Shown in pieces: positions 46,925 to 57,275 of a stretch of DNA of 64,000 nucleotides. This DNA comes from Bradyrhizobium sp. 164 (GTDB lineage: Bacteria > Pseudomonadota > Alphaproteobacteria > Rhizobiales > Xanthobacteraceae). The position numbers and the translations under genes are program-made. The stretch spans positions 124,001 through 188,000 of the forward strand of contig NZ_JADPKA010000069.1 in assembly GCF_023073715.1 (NCBI RefSeq), in the 5' to 3' direction. A model generated the notes under the pieces. It was not told the DNA's origin, made no database searches, and worked only from the letters and a program-made list of their open reading frames with translations. Every line of letters starts with the position of its first letter. The first letter of the stretch is position 1.

Positions 46925-48339
46925 CCGCGCACCACCGCCTTGACGTCGGCCTCGCTCTTGGGAACGGCGGCGAGCTCGGCGAGCGTGATCGGCTTCACCG
47001 GCGCGCGCAGCCGGTAATAGCCGATCTCCTGCGGGGTCTTCCCGCGGGCCTGCGCCATCAGCTCGGTGACGGTGAGACCGCAGAGCCGGCCCTGGCACGG
47101 ACCCATGCCGGTGCGGCGATAGGCCTTGAGCTGGTTCGGCCCAGTCGCGCCGATCGCGACTGAGTCGAGAACGTCCCTTGCGGTGACCTCCTCGCAGCGG
47201 CAGACGATGGTATCGCCCGAGGGAATGCGGAACTGCGGCGACGGGCGGAACAGCGTATCGAGGAAGATGCGGCCGCGCTCGGCCTTAGCGAGATCGGCAC
47301 GAAGCGCCGACATTGGCGCGAGCTTCGCGGCAGCCGCGGGCGCCAGTGCTTCCACTGCCGCGCGCGCCGCGATGCGGCCGCGCGCCACGGCCGCGCTCGC
47401 GCCGCCGATGCCAGCGCCGTCGCCGGCAATCGCGATGCCGGCGACCGACGAATCCCCGTTAGCATCGAGCACCGGCGACCAGCACAATTGCAGCTCGTCC
47501 CAACGATGCTCGACGCCGGCCGACATCGCCAGATTGACGTTGGGCACAACGCCCTGATGCAGCAGCAACAGATCCGAAGGAATGGTCTCGCGCTTGCCGC
47601 CGGCGACATAGCTCACGCTCGCGAGCTGACCGTCGCCGGATGCAGAGAGCTCGGTAACGCCGGAGACGACCTGCACTTTCGCCTTCACCTCGCGCATCAT
47701 GGATAGCCCCTTGGTGAAATAGGGCGAGGTCAGAAAGGCGAAGGCGTGCGGCAGCGCGGCGAAATAATTGCCGCGCTCGGTCGTGTCGAGGATGCAGTCG
47801 ATGCGGCCGCCGAGGCGCAGGATCTGCGCGGCGAGCAGCCAGAGCAGCGGCCCCTGCCCTGCGATCAAGGTGCGTCCGTCAGGCACCAGCGCCGACGATT
47901 TCAGCATCGTCTGCGCGGCGCCCGCGGTCATCACACCGGGCAGCGTCCAGCCGGGAATTGGAAACGGCCGCTCCAGCGCGCCGGTCGCGACGATCACGCG
48001 CTGCGCCGTAACGAAGGCAGAGGCGCCGCCGATCGAGACGGCGATCTCGAGGTTGCGATCGAGGCTCCAGACCGTCGCGCGATGGATGACCTCGGCATTG
48101 CTGGCGCGCAGCGCCTGCACGAGATCGGCGCCCGCCCAATAATCGGCGCCGAGCTGATTGCGCTCTGTCAGGGGCGTCGAGCCAATGGCGCGGAAAACCT
48201 GACCGCCCGGACCGATATTCTCATCGAGCAGCAGCGTCGACAGGCCGGCTTCGGCTGAGGTCGCAGCGGCCGCGAGGCCGGCGGGACCTGCGCCGATCAC
48301 CACGATGTCGTAGGCTTCGCGCTTGGGAGCCACAGTCAT
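46921..48339 (-). CDS. FAD/NAD-linked oxidoreductase subunit with BFD-like iron-sulfur domain (HcnB/OoxA-like)
   Basis: A 472-residue protein. The ATG at 48339 overlaps the stop of the ferredoxin-like gene by four bases. FAD-binding YDIVVIGAGPAGLAAAATSA and a second dinucleotide fold around GRTLIAGQGPLLWLLAAQIL are present. The C-terminus has IVCRCEEVTARDVLDSVAIG and GMGPCQGRLCG, the four cysteines of a bacterioferredoxin-associated-ferredoxin type iron-sulfur site. This is the large subunit of octopine/nopaline, D-hydroxyproline or HcnABC-type dehydrogenases. Electrons probably go to the respiratory chain. Confidence 0.9.
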   Translation of the reverse strand: MTVAPKREAYDIVVIGAGPAGLAAAATSAEAGLSTLLLDENIGPGGQVFRAIGSTPLTERNQLGADYWAGADLVQALRASNAEVIHRATVWSLDRNLEIAVSIGGASAFVTAQRVIVATGALERPFPIPGWTLPGVMTAGAAQTMLKSSALVPDGRTLIAGQGPLLWLLAAQILRLGGRIDCILDTTERGNYFAALPHAFAFLTSPYFTKGLSMMREVKAKVQVVSGVTELSASGDGQLASVSYVAGGKRETIPSDLLLLHQGVVPNVNLAMSAGVEHRWDELQLCWSPVLDANGDSSVAGIAIAGDGAGIGGASAAVARGRIAARAAVEALAPAAAAKLAPMSALRADLAKAERGRIFLDTLFRPSPQFRIPSGDTIVCRCEEVTARDVLDSVAIGATGPNQLKAYRRTGMGPCQGRLCGLTVTELMAQARGKTPQEIGYYRLRAPVKPITLAELAAVPKSEADVKAVVRG

Positions 48340-48632
48340 TTGCCGATCTCCCGCTTGCCCTTTTGGATCTCGATTCTCATGCCCTCTGCGACGGGCACGA
48401 GACACCCCTGGCGATTGCCGATGCCATCGATGGTGACGAGGCAATCGAAGCACACCCCCATCATGCAATAGGGCAGGCGCAGCGCGCCGCTCACTGCGGT
48501 GGACCGCCGCGCATCAACGCCGGAGGCCAATAGCGCCGCAGAGACAGTGTCGCCCTGACGTGCTGCAACGGCAGCGCCATCGACGAAAATCTGCACTTGT
48601 GGCCGTTTGTCCTGTTCGGATCGCCTAAACAT
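48336..48632 (-). CDS. [2Fe-2S] ferredoxin-like subunit (HcnA-like)
   Basis: A 98-residue iron-sulfur protein: VQIFVDGAAVAARQGDTVSA and LRLPYCMMGVCFDCLVTIDG with the cluster ligands C56, C61, C64 and C77 spaced as C-x4-C-x2-C-x12-C. It is the small subunit that carries electrons in three-part HcnABC- or LhpF-type dehydrogenases. Four-base overlap with the next gene shows coupled translation. A gap of 139 bases separates it from the FAD oxidoreductase upstream. Confidence 0.9.
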   Translation of the reverse strand: MFRRSEQDKRPQVQIFVDGAAVAARQGDTVSAALLASGVDARRSTAVSGALRLPYCMMGVCFDCLVTIDGIGNRQGCLVPVAEGMRIEIQKGKREIGK

Positions 48633-48771
48633 GGGGAATGCCTCTTGGCTCCTTAAGAAGTTCTAGAGCGTGATGGAATCTTGTTCGGCTGCGCGAGGGT
48701 TCACCTCTGCCCAACGGGGAGAGGTGATTTGAGCTCTGGGCCAGCATCGATTCAAATCGAGCCTCCTATTT

Positions 48772-49968
48772 CTAATAACCGCTGTGGTTCGCAGCGCCCG
48801 CACCGCCAAAACGACTCGCCGAGAACGCGCCGACCAGCTCCGGCTCGAGCGCGCCCTGCGCCACCATGCGCGCGATCTCGAACGCGTGGTTGGAGGCGAG
48901 CGTCACGCCGGAATGACAGCAAGCGACGAAGGCGCCGGGATGCGTCTCCGACTGGTCGTAGATCGGAAAGCCGTCTTGCGGCATGACGCGGATTCCGGCC
49001 CAGCTCCTGATAACGTTGAGCCGCGACAGATGCGGAAACATCCGCTGGGCGCGATCGGTCATCACGGCGCTGACGGAATGCTTCAGCGCGCGGTCGTCGA
49101 GCTCGTCCTCCTTGCTGTCGCCGATCATCACCGTGCCCTCGTCGGTCTGGCGGATCGTGGTCAGCGGATGTGGCAGGAACGGCATGGTGCGCTCGGTCAC
49201 CACGATCTGGCCGCGGGTTGGGCCCATCGGCGCGTAGAGCCCGACCATCGGCGCCAGCGTCTGGTTGGCATTGCCGGCGGCAAGCACGACCTTCGCGGCG
49301 CGCAGCTCGCCGTTCGGCGTGGTCAGGCGGAATTCGCCGCCGCTCTTGCTGATCGCCGACACCGGACGTTCCGGAAAATAATCGATGCCGAACGCCCTGA
49401 AACCGGTGTGGAAGGCGCGGAACGTGCGCAGCGAATTGACGTGGCCGTCGAGCGGGCAATAGCTGCCGCCGGAAACTTCGGGGCCGATCAGCGGCAGCGA
49501 CTTCTTCACTTCGGATGCGGAGAGCATCTCCATCTTGTAGTCGGCCGCGCCGACCTGGTTGTGCATGCGTTTGACCAGCTCGGTGCGCTGGCCGAGTTCG
49601 TCCTCGCCGAGGGTGAGATGGAAGCCGCCATTCTGCTGAAGAGAGACGTCGAGCCCGGTCTGCTGCTTCAGCTCCGACGCAAGTCGGCTCCACGCCTGCG
49701 ACGCCTGCACGGTCCACACCGTATAGGCGGGCATGCCGAGCCCCTTGCTCTGCACCCAGACCAGCGCGAAGTTCGCGCGCGAGGCGCGCTTGGCGATGTC
49801 GCCTTCGTCGAGCACCGCGACTTTTTTGCCGAGCCGGCCGAGGCCCCAGGCAATGGCGGAGCCGAGCAGCCCGCCGCCGACGACGGCGACGTCGTATTCA
49901 GATTTTTGCTTTGACGCGTTGTCTCTACGCGAGCCGGCGTCCACTTCGCTCGAAAACGCTTTAGACAT
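48772..49968 (-). CDS. FAD-dependent oxidoreductase (glycine/D-amino acid oxidase family)
   Basis: A 398-residue DAO-fold enzyme. The start is the ATG at 49968 (MSKAFSSEVDAGSRRDNASK); the longer frame lies over the permease gene. FAD motif VAVVGGGLLGSAIAWGLGRL, then MGPTRGQIVVTERTMPFLPH and VIRSWAGIRVMPQDGFPIYD, followed by a CCHSGVTLASNHAFEIARM end. It is a second oxidoreductase of the operon in addition to the three-subunit enzyme, and may act on a stereoisomer or a downstream product. It lies 8 bases after the ABC permease gene. Substrate unknown. Confidence 0.88.
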   Translation of the reverse strand: MSKAFSSEVDAGSRRDNASKQKSEYDVAVVGGGLLGSAIAWGLGRLGKKVAVLDEGDIAKRASRANFALVWVQSKGLGMPAYTVWTVQASQAWSRLASELKQQTGLDVSLQQNGGFHLTLGEDELGQRTELVKRMHNQVGAADYKMEMLSASEVKKSLPLIGPEVSGGSYCPLDGHVNSLRTFRAFHTGFRAFGIDYFPERPVSAISKSGGEFRLTTPNGELRAAKVVLAAGNANQTLAPMVGLYAPMGPTRGQIVVTERTMPFLPHPLTTIRQTDEGTVMIGDSKEDELDDRALKHSVSAVMTDRAQRMFPHLSRLNVIRSWAGIRVMPQDGFPIYDQSETHPGAFVACCHSGVTLASNHAFEIARMVAQGALEPELVGAFSASRFGGAGAANHSGY

Positions 49969-49976
49969 AGATTTTC

Positions 49977-50783
49977 CTATCGTCCCGTATCGCCCTTGCC
50001 GGCGAGCACACGGTCGAGCCCGTAGAAGCGGTCGAGCAGAATGAGGGCGGTCATGGTGATCGCGATCACGCAGGCCGAGACCGACGTCACCAGCGGATCG
50101 ATGTTGTCCTGGATATAAAGGAACATGCGCACCGGCAACGTCTCGGTACCGGGCGCCGCGAGGAAGACGGTCATGGTGAGATCGTCGAAGGACTGGATGA
50201 AGGCGAGCGCCCAGCCGCTGATGACGCCGGGCAGGATCAAGGGCAGCGTCACGCGGCGGAACAACGTCCAGCCGTTGGCACCGAGCGAAATCGCGGCCAT
50301 CTCGACAGAAAGATCCATGCCGGTGGCCGCCGCCAGTGTTAGTCGCAGCGCGAACGGAAACACGATGATGACATGCGCGATGATGAGCGCCGCGAAGCTG
50401 CCACTCATGCCGGCGGAGGTGAAGAAACGCAGAAAGGCGATGCCGAGCACGACATGCGGAATCATCAGCGGCGACAGGAACAGCGCGGCGAGCGCATCGC
50501 GGCCGCGGAAGCGGTAGCGCGCGATCGCCAGCGCCGCCGGCACCGCGAACAGCAGCGCCACCAAGGACGACAACGCGCCGAGCCCAAGGCTGACCCAGAA
50601 CGCATGGACGAATTCGGGGTAGTTGGCGATCGTCCTGAACCAGCGTAGCGAAAATCCGTTGGTCGGCAGCGACAGGAAGCCCTCGGGTGTAAACGCGACG
50701 AGGCAGACCACCAGGATCGGTGCCACCATGACGATGACGAAGATGGTGTGGAAGATCAACGCCAGCGGCCCGTTCCGTCTCAT
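49977..50783 (-). CDS. ABC transporter permease (PotC-like)
   Basis: A 268-residue inner-membrane permease with six helices: LALIFHTIFVIVMVAPILVV, LGLGALSSLVALLFAVPAAL and the family EAA loop AAISLGANGWTLFRRVTLPL. The ATG at 50783 overlaps the stop of the previous permease (ATGA); the longer frame is not needed. It pairs with the PotB-like permease to import the substrate of the operon. Similar permeases carry polyamines, opines or other charged amines. Confidence 0.93.
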   Translation of the reverse strand: MRRNGPLALIFHTIFVIVMVAPILVVCLVAFTPEGFLSLPTNGFSLRWFRTIANYPEFVHAFWVSLGLGALSSLVALLFAVPAALAIARYRFRGRDALAALFLSPLMIPHVVLGIAFLRFFTSAGMSGSFAALIIAHVIIVFPFALRLTLAAATGMDLSVEMAAISLGANGWTLFRRVTLPLILPGVISGWALAFIQSFDDLTMTVFLAAPGTETLPVRMFLYIQDNIDPLVTSVSACVIAITMTALILLDRFYGLDRVLAGKGDTGR

Positions 50784-51651
50784 CGGAACACCTCCGCATA
50801 GCGGCGCTCGATCAGCGCATTGCTGCCGACCACAATCAGCACCAGCGCGACGAGAAGGAGCGTCGCGACCGCTGCACCGAGGGGCCAATTCAGCGTGTTG
50901 AGAAACTCGTCATAGGCGAGCGTCGCGGCGACCTTGAGCCGGCGGCCGCCGATGATCGCAGGCGTCGCAAAGGCGCTGGCCGAGAGCGAGAACACGATGA
51001 TGGCGCCCGACAGCACGCCCGGCATGATCTGGGGCATGATGATGCGGCGGATGATGGTCGCGGGTCCCGCGCCAAGCGACGTCGCGGCGTTCTCGATCTG
51101 CGGATCGAGCCGCTGCAGCGCGGCCCATACCGACAGCACCATGAACGGCATCATCACATGCGCGAGCGCAACGACCATGCCGGTTTCAGTGAACATGAAG
51201 GGAATGGGGGAGCGGATCACCCCGAGCGACATCAAGAGCTTGTTGACCAGTCCGTTATTGCCGCCGAACAGCAGCGCCCAGCCGAGCGTGCGCGCCACCA
51301 CCGAGATCAGCAGCGGCCCGAGGATGATCAGCAGGAAGAAGCTCTTCCAGCCACCGCTCATGCGGTTGAGGATGTAGGCTTCAGGCGCGCCGAGGACGGC
51401 GGTGAGTAATGTGGTCAGGATCGCGATTCGAAAGGTCCGCCAGAACATTTCGGCGTAATAGGGATCGGTCGCGATCTCGTGCCAGTTCTTGAGGATGAAG
51501 ACCGGTTCGATGCCTTTGTACTGGCCCCAATCGTGGAACGACAGCATCACGGTCATCGCCAGCGGAATCAGCAGCACGCCGACGAACAGCATCAGGGCGG
51601 GCGCAGTCAGAGCCCACGGCGCACGCGCGTTACGTTCCTCGGCGGCCGCGC

Positions 51652-51655
<4 letters not shown>
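50780..51655 (-). CDS. ABC transporter permease (PotB-like)
   Basis: A 291-residue permease. Start at the ATG at 51655, overlapping the ATPase stop (ATGA). Six to seven helices: ALTAPALMLFVGVLLIPLAM, TFRIAILTTLLTAVLGAPEA, FLLIILGPLLISVVARTLGW. The EAA loop reads NAATSLGAGPATIIRRIIMP. It forms the channel with the PotC-like protein downstream. The family transports spermidine, putrescine, opines and related solutes. Confidence 0.93.
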
Positions 51656-52692
<1,037 letters not shown>

Positions 52693-52719
52693 GCGCTGTC
52701 TCCGCTACGGACGATCAGA

Positions 52720-53754
52720 TCAGCGCTCGACCTCGCGATTCCAGCGCTTGGTCCACTCCTCGCGCTTCTCGTTGATGACGGTCCAGTCCGGATTATAGAG
52801 CTTCGCCGCGCGCTCGCCGATCGGCGCCATCTTGCCGAGCTCGGGCGGGATCACCAGCGATTTCAGCACCGGGCCGTAGCCATAGTCCTTCAGCATCACC
52901 AGCTGGATCTTGGGATCGAGCAGCATCTTGACGAAGCTCGCGGCCAGAGGAGAAGCGTTGGGCTTGGCGATTGGACATGCCGTCGTCAGCAGCGTCGCGG
53001 CGCCTTCCTTCGGATAGACGAAGTCGACGGGAAAGCCGGTATTGGCGAAGCTCTGCACGCGGCCGGTACCCCACACCGCGATCACGGCCTGGCCGGACTG
53101 GAACAGCTCGGTCATCTTGCCGGGCGACGGCTCATAGGCGAGCACGTTCGGATTGATCTGCTCCTTGAAGATCTTGAAGCCTGAATCGACGTTGGTCTCG
53201 CCGCCGCCATTCATCTTCGACAGCATCACCAGGGCTTCGAGGCCGTAGGTGTTGTTGATCGGGGGGATGACGAGTTGCTTCGCGTATTTCGGGTCCTTCA
53301 GATCGTTCCACGAGGTCGGCGGCGCCCAACCTTTCTCTTTGAACACCTTGGTGTTGTACATCAGGCCGGTCGCGACGATGCCGATCGCGACCGCACGATC
53401 ATCCTTGAAGCGGGCGGTGTCGTAGAGATCGGCCGGCAATCCGTCGAGCTTGCCGCAGAAGCCGAGCTGCATCGCCTGGTACATCGGGCCGTCATCGACG
53501 ATGGCGACGTCGATCTGCTGGTTGCCCTTCTGCGCCTGGAGCTTTGCCAGTGTGTCGGTCGAGTTGCCGGCGACGTACTCGACCTTGACGCCGTTCTCCT
53601 TCTCGAAAGCGGGGATCACCTCGTCGCGGATCGTCTTCTCGAACGAGCCGCCATAGCCGGCGACATAGAGCGTCTTTTGCTGGGCCGAGGCGGCCGACGG
53701 GGCGGCAATCAGCGCCGCGATGCTGACCGCGGTCAGAAGGCGAAAAGTCTTCAT
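52720..53754 (-). CDS. ABC transporter periplasmic solute-binding protein (PotD-like)
   Basis: A 344-residue receptor. The ATG at 53754 gives a clean signal peptide MKTFRLLTAVSIAALIAAPS, cleaved after ASA near 24; the longer frame to 54000 is not coding. Mature protein: QQKTLYVAGYGGSFEKTIRD, VEYVAGNSTDTLAKLQAQKG, IDVAIVDDGPMYQAMQLGFC, and VYPKEGAATLLTTACPIAKP. This is the PotD/PotF-type fold, binding small cationic solutes. It is the first gene of the nine-gene operon and divergent from the LysR gene. Confidence 0.92.
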   Translation of the reverse strand: MKTFRLLTAVSIAALIAAPSAASAQQKTLYVAGYGGSFEKTIRDEVIPAFEKENGVKVEYVAGNSTDTLAKLQAQKGNQQIDVAIVDDGPMYQAMQLGFCGKLDGLPADLYDTARFKDDRAVAIGIVATGLMYNTKVFKEKGWAPPTSWNDLKDPKYAKQLVIPPINNTYGLEALVMLSKMNGGGETNVDSGFKIFKEQINPNVLAYEPSPGKMTELFQSGQAVIAVWGTGRVQSFANTGFPVDFVYPKEGAATLLTTACPIAKPNASPLAASFVKMLLDPKIQLVMLKDYGYGPVLKSLVIPPELGKMAPIGERAAKLYNPDWTVINEKREEWTKRWNREVER

Positions 53755-54027
53755 GTGGACCGATCTCCATACCGGAATGAGGTGACGTGCCGACAAGTCT
53801 CCGGCCGAAGCACCTTCCGCATTTCCTTCCGCGCAAATTCCTCTCCGACCAGGGCTCCGGCCCCTGCTCGGCGGGTTTTGGCGCGATTTGGAGGTTTGAA
53901 CGTCTCCAATCTGCCGAAAAAGCGGGCTGGCTCCAGCTCTGATGAAAAAGATCGCAAAACCAAGCTTCCATCGTCCAATGAATAATGGCACCCTCTGCAT
54001 GCCGAAATGTTATGAGTGGAATTCGAG

Positions 54028-54954
54028 ATGGCGCGGATCAATTCGCGGCAGGTTGAGGCCTTTCGGGCGACCATGCTGACCGGCAGCGTCACCGAGGCGG
54101 CAAAGCTGATGGTGGTGACGCAGCCCGCCGTCAGCCGGTTGCTGCGCGACTTCCAGGCGCTGCTGAAGATGGAGTTGTTCGAACGACGCGGCACCGGTCT
54201 CGTGCCGACCGCGGCGGCCATGGCGCTCTACACCGAAGTCGAGCGCTCGTTCGTCGGTCTCGAACGCATCACCGCGGCGGCCGAAGAAATCCGCGGCCGG
54301 CGCACCGGCTCGCTGCGCATCGCCGCGCTGCCGGCGCTCGCGAACGGCTATCTGCCGCGGCTCGCCGGGCAGTTCTTGAAGGAGCGGCCCAACCTCAACC
54401 TCGCCTTCTTCGGCGTGATCTCGCCGATCGTGGTCGACTGGGTGCTGAACAATCAATGCGACATCGGCTTTGCCGAGGTGCCGATCGCCCATTCCGGGCT
54501 GCCGAGCCTGCGGCTGCCGGCGTTGGCGCGTGTCGCGGTGCTGCCGACCGGACATCGTTTGGCGGAGAAGGAAGTGCTGGAGCCGGGCGATTTCGAGGGC
54601 GAGACGTTCATCTCGCTGTCGGCGGGATCATCGAGCCGGCACCTGGTCGACCAGGTCTTCCATCGCAGCGACGTTCGCCGCGTGCTGCGGGTGGAGACCA
54701 CGCTGTCGGAGATCATGTGCGGCATGGTGTCGTCGGGGCTTGGCGTGTCGATCTGCGATCCCTTCACCGCACAGGAATTTGCAACGCGCGGCGTCGTCGT
54801 GCGCCGCTTCCTGCCGCGCATCGACTTCGAGTTCTCGGCCGTCTTCCCGGCCCAGCGCAGCCCCTCGCCGGTGGCGCTGGATCTGGTCGAGACCATGCGC
54901 AAGGCGCTCACTGAGCTCGAGGACAAGTCCGCACATGGTTTTGCGCCTGGTTGA
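54028..54954 (+). CDS. LysR-family regulator of the divergent transport and oxidase operon
   Basis: A 308-residue LysR protein. The ATG at 54028 follows GGAATTCGAG; a GTG at 54016 is an alternative. The helix-turn-helix is MARINSRQVEAFRATMLTGS then AKLMVVTQPAVSRLLRDFQA. The effector domain has TGSLRIAALPALANGYLPRL and GVSICDPFTAQEFATRGVVV. Its position 273 bases from the divergent operon resembles OccR/NocR control of opine operons, so it probably activates that operon when the imported compound is present. Confidence 0.92.
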   Translation: MARINSRQVEAFRATMLTGSVTEAAKLMVVTQPAVSRLLRDFQALLKMELFERRGTGLVPTAAAMALYTEVERSFVGLERITAAAEEIRGRRTGSLRIAALPALANGYLPRLAGQFLKERPNLNLAFFGVISPIVVDWVLNNQCDIGFAEVPIAHSGLPSLRLPALARVAVLPTGHRLAEKEVLEPGDFEGETFISLSAGSSSRHLVDQVFHRSDVRRVLRVETTLSEIMCGMVSSGLGVSICDPFTAQEFATRGVVVRRFLPRIDFEFSAVFPAQRSPSPVALDLVETMRKALTELEDKSAHGFAPG

Positions 54955-55006
54955 TTTGGACGCCGTGCGGGTCCTGTTGTATGCTGCCTGCCTCCGCAGG
55001 TAGCAT

Positions 55007-55726
55007 ATGGCACGCATCACCATCGTCGAGACCGGGCTCGTTCCTCAAGAGCATCGCGAGCGGCACGGCTCGTTTCCGGACATGTTCGAGCGCATGATCC
55101 TCGCCGAGGACCCTATGGCTACAATCGACATCGTCAGCATTCCGAATGGGGATGCGCTGCCCGATCCGCGCGGCTTGGAGGCCATCCTGATCACCGGCGC
55201 GGCGGCCGGCGTCTATGACAGGCTCGACTGGATCGCGCCGCTGGAAGATTTCGTGCGCACGGCTTACGCCAACAAGACGCCGATGGTGGGCGTCTGCTTC
55301 GGCCATCAACTGATCGCACAAGCGCTCGGCGGCACTGTACGCAAGTCGGAGAAGGGTTGGGGCATCGGCCGGCACGTTTATCAGGTGCTGCCGGAGAATG
55401 GCGTCGTCGACGGCGAAGCCATCGCAATCGCCGCCTCGCATCAGGACCAGGTGATCGAGCCGCCGAACGAGGCGCTGACGATCCTGTCGTCGGACTTCAC
55501 GCCGCATGCCGGCCTGCTCTACGCCAACGGCACCACGCTGACCGTGCAGCCGCATCCGGAGTTCGACGTGGCGTTCGCACAGGTGTGTTGCGACCTGCGC
55601 GACGGCAAGGCGCCGGATGATGTCGTCGCAACGGCGCGAGCGTCACTGACGCAGCCGATGGACAACGCGAAGCTCGGTGGGGCGATCACAAGGTTCTTGA
55701 CGCGCAAATCCATCGCCTCATCCTGA
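55007..55726 (+). CDS. Class I glutamine amidotransferase-like protein
   Basis: A 239-residue stand-alone GATase1 protein. The catalytic triad is C97 in GVCFGHQ, H183 and E185 in QPHPEFD. ILITGAAAGVYDRLDWIAPL and AASHQDQVIEPPNEALTILS are typical of the GuaA-like group that hydrolyses gamma-glutamyl bonds, for example in polyamine or glutathione-conjugate breakdown. It starts 52 bases after the LysR gene on the same strand and may share its transcript. Its last codons lie inside a palindromic repeat. The substrate is unknown. Confidence 0.9.
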   Translation: MARITIVETGLVPQEHRERHGSFPDMFERMILAEDPMATIDIVSIPNGDALPDPRGLEAILITGAAAGVYDRLDWIAPLEDFVRTAYANKTPMVGVCFGHQLIAQALGGTVRKSEKGWGIGRHVYQVLPENGVVDGEAIAIAASHQDQVIEPPNEALTILSSDFTPHAGLLYANGTTLTVQPHPEFDVAFAQVCCDLRDGKAPDDVVATARASLTQPMDNAKLGGAITRFLTRKSIASS

Positions 55727-55833
55727 GGAGCGCGCTCTCGCGCGCGTCTCGAAGAATCGAGGCCCCCACCGCAACGGCGAGGCCTGCATGGTTCGAGACG
55801 CCGCTTCGCGGCTCCTCACCATGAGGGTTGAGG
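55716..55833. repeat. Large palindromic repeat overlapping a gene end
   Basis: CCTCATCCTGAGGAGC on the left and GCTCCTCACCATGAGGGTTG on the right are imperfect inverted copies, with CGTCTCGAAGAATCGAGGCC and a GGCCTGCATGGTTCGAGACG counterpart inside. The unit forms a long hairpin. I recall it as abundant in Bradyrhizobium. The amidotransferase stop codon at 55724-55726 lies within it. Confidence 0.65.
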
Positions 55834-55835
55834 GC

Positions 55836-56303
55836 TCAGAACGGACTCTCGCCCAGCCCCGGCACATCTGCCGGCCGCGGCCCCGGCGCGGGCCAGTGAA
55901 AGCGGCGGTCCTTCTCGGCGATCGCAATGTCGTTGATCGAGGCCTCGCGCCGCTTCATCAGGCCGTGCTCGTCGAATTCCCACTGCTCGTTGCCGTAGGA
56001 GCGATACCACTGACCTTTGCCATCATGCCATTCGTACTGGAAGCGCACCGCGATACGATTGCCGTCGAAAGCCCAGAGGTCCTTGATCAGTCGGTAGTCG
56101 TGCTCCCTCTCCCATTTGCGGGTGAGGAATGCAACGATTGCCTCACGGCCCTGAAAGACTTCAGAACGATTGCGCCAGCGGCTGTCCTCGGTATAGGCGA
56201 GCGCGACGCGCGCCGGATCGCGCGAATTCCAGGCGTCCTCGGCCATGCGCGCCTTTTGCGCAGCGGTCTCTCTCGTGAAGGGCGGAAGCGGCGGGCGCGA
56301 CAT
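55836..56303 (-). CDS. DUF1348/NTF2-like protein
   Basis: A 155-residue protein of the nuclear-transport-factor-2-like fold. The ATG at 56303 gives [20 protein letters not shown]. Later segments are [40 protein letters not shown] and [20 protein letters not shown], all typical of DUF1348. Such proteins may bind or isomerise small ligands, but no function is established. It is close to the palindromic repeat and on the strand opposite to the amidotransferase. Confidence 0.85.
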   Translation of the reverse strand: MSRPPLPPFTRETAAQKARMAEDAWNSRDPARVALAYTEDSRWRNRSEVFQGREAIVAFLTRKWEREHDYRLIKDLWAFDGNRIAVRFQYEWHDGKGQWYRSYGNEQWEFDEHGLMKRREASINDIAIAEKDRRFHWPAPGPRPADVPGLGESPF

Positions 56304-56381
56304 GATGGCCTCATCGGTTGGTTGGGGCCGCAATCTATCGCTGCAATTGGTGGAGTCGATAGGCCACTGCAAATCGGGCGA

Positions 56382-56753
56382 TCACGAAATCAGATCGGCC
56401 TTCATCAAGGTCCGGATCGATTTCGGAATCGGCTGCGCGCGACCGCCGCTGATGAAGGCGACGCGCACTTCCGCTTTCACCAGCACGTCCTCAGCCCGGC
56501 GCACCTCCTGCGCCAGCATGATGGAAGCGCCCTTCACCGCGATCGGCCAGGTCACGACATCGAGCACGTCGTCCATCCGCGCGGGCTTCAAAAAGTCCAG
56601 ATGCATCGAGCGCACCACGAAGGCGAAGCCGGCGCCGTCGGTCTCGGGCTGCTCGAACAGCGCCTGCTGCTCGGCGCCCATCAGCCGCAGATGATTGGTC
56701 CGCCCGCGCTCCATATAGCGCAGATAATTGGCATGATAGACGATGCCGGAGAA
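56382..56753 (-). pseudogene. YbgC-type acyl-CoA thioesterase gene with its 5' end lost
   Basis: The sequence from about 56753 encodes FSGIVYHANYLRYMERGRTN and continues through the hot-dog domain to AFISGGRAQPIPKSIRTLMK. The family normally begins about 25 residues earlier and reads EDTD before this point. Here the codons before FSGI read DVGKPE, so similarity stops exactly there, and no ATG lies upstream before a TAG. The first ATG (56714) would give only 110 residues without the catalytic Asp. A diverged, apparently intact copy lies directly beyond. The native gene was probably cut by insertion of the DNA to the right. Confidence 0.65.
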
Positions 56754-56834
56754 CTCTGGCTTGCCAACATCGCAACACAGCGCCTTGATTTCATTGGGAC
56801 GTTGGAGGGCTATAGCGTAAACAAACGTAGATTT

Positions 56835-57275
56835 CTATGCTCCTCCCATGGCGAACCGCAGCCCCTTCGGGATACGTTGCGCTTTTCCGCCTGAGATAAA
56901 CGCCGCGCGCACGCGGGCCGTGACCAAAAGATCGTCCCCGCGCCTGCACTCCTGCAGCAGGGTAATCGACGCCCCCCTTACCTCTTCTGGAACCGTGACA
57001 ACTTCAAGTAGGTCGTCCAGGATTGCTGGCTTTAGAAAATCGATACTCATCGAACGGACTACGAAAGCAAAGCCTGGCGCATCTTCCTGCGCTTCTTTGA
57101 GGAGCTCTTGCTGATCCGTTACGAGCAGACGCAAGTAATTTGTTCTGCCGCGTTCCATGAAGCGCAAGAAATTCGCGTGATAAACAATCTGGCCGGCGTC
57201 CGTATCTTCGAAATAGATACGGACCTGCATATGATGGCGGCCATCGCGAATTTCGCCGTCAAGAGATACTGTCAC
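56835..57275 (-). CDS. YbgC-family acyl-CoA thioesterase (4HBT hot-dog)
   Basis: A 146-residue hot-dog thioesterase. RIYFEDTDAGQIVYHANFLR contains the catalytic Asp, then MERGRTNYLRLLVTDQQELL, FAFVVRSMSIDFLKPAILDD and FISGGKAQRIPKGLRFAMGG. It starts with a GTG at 57275 and has no strong ribosome site. Codon choice is visibly more A/T-rich than in the truncated neighbour, to which it is similar over most of its length. YbgC hydrolyses short acyl-CoA and is often encoded in tol operons; here it is far from tolQ. It probably came with the island and supplements the broken copy. Confidence 0.75.
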   Translation of the reverse strand: MTVSLDGEIRDGRHHMQVRIYFEDTDAGQIVYHANFLRFMERGRTNYLRLLVTDQQELLKEAQEDAPGFAFVVRSMSIDFLKPAILDDLLEVVTVPEEVRGASITLLQECRRGDDLLVTARVRAAFISGGKAQRIPKGLRFAMGGA

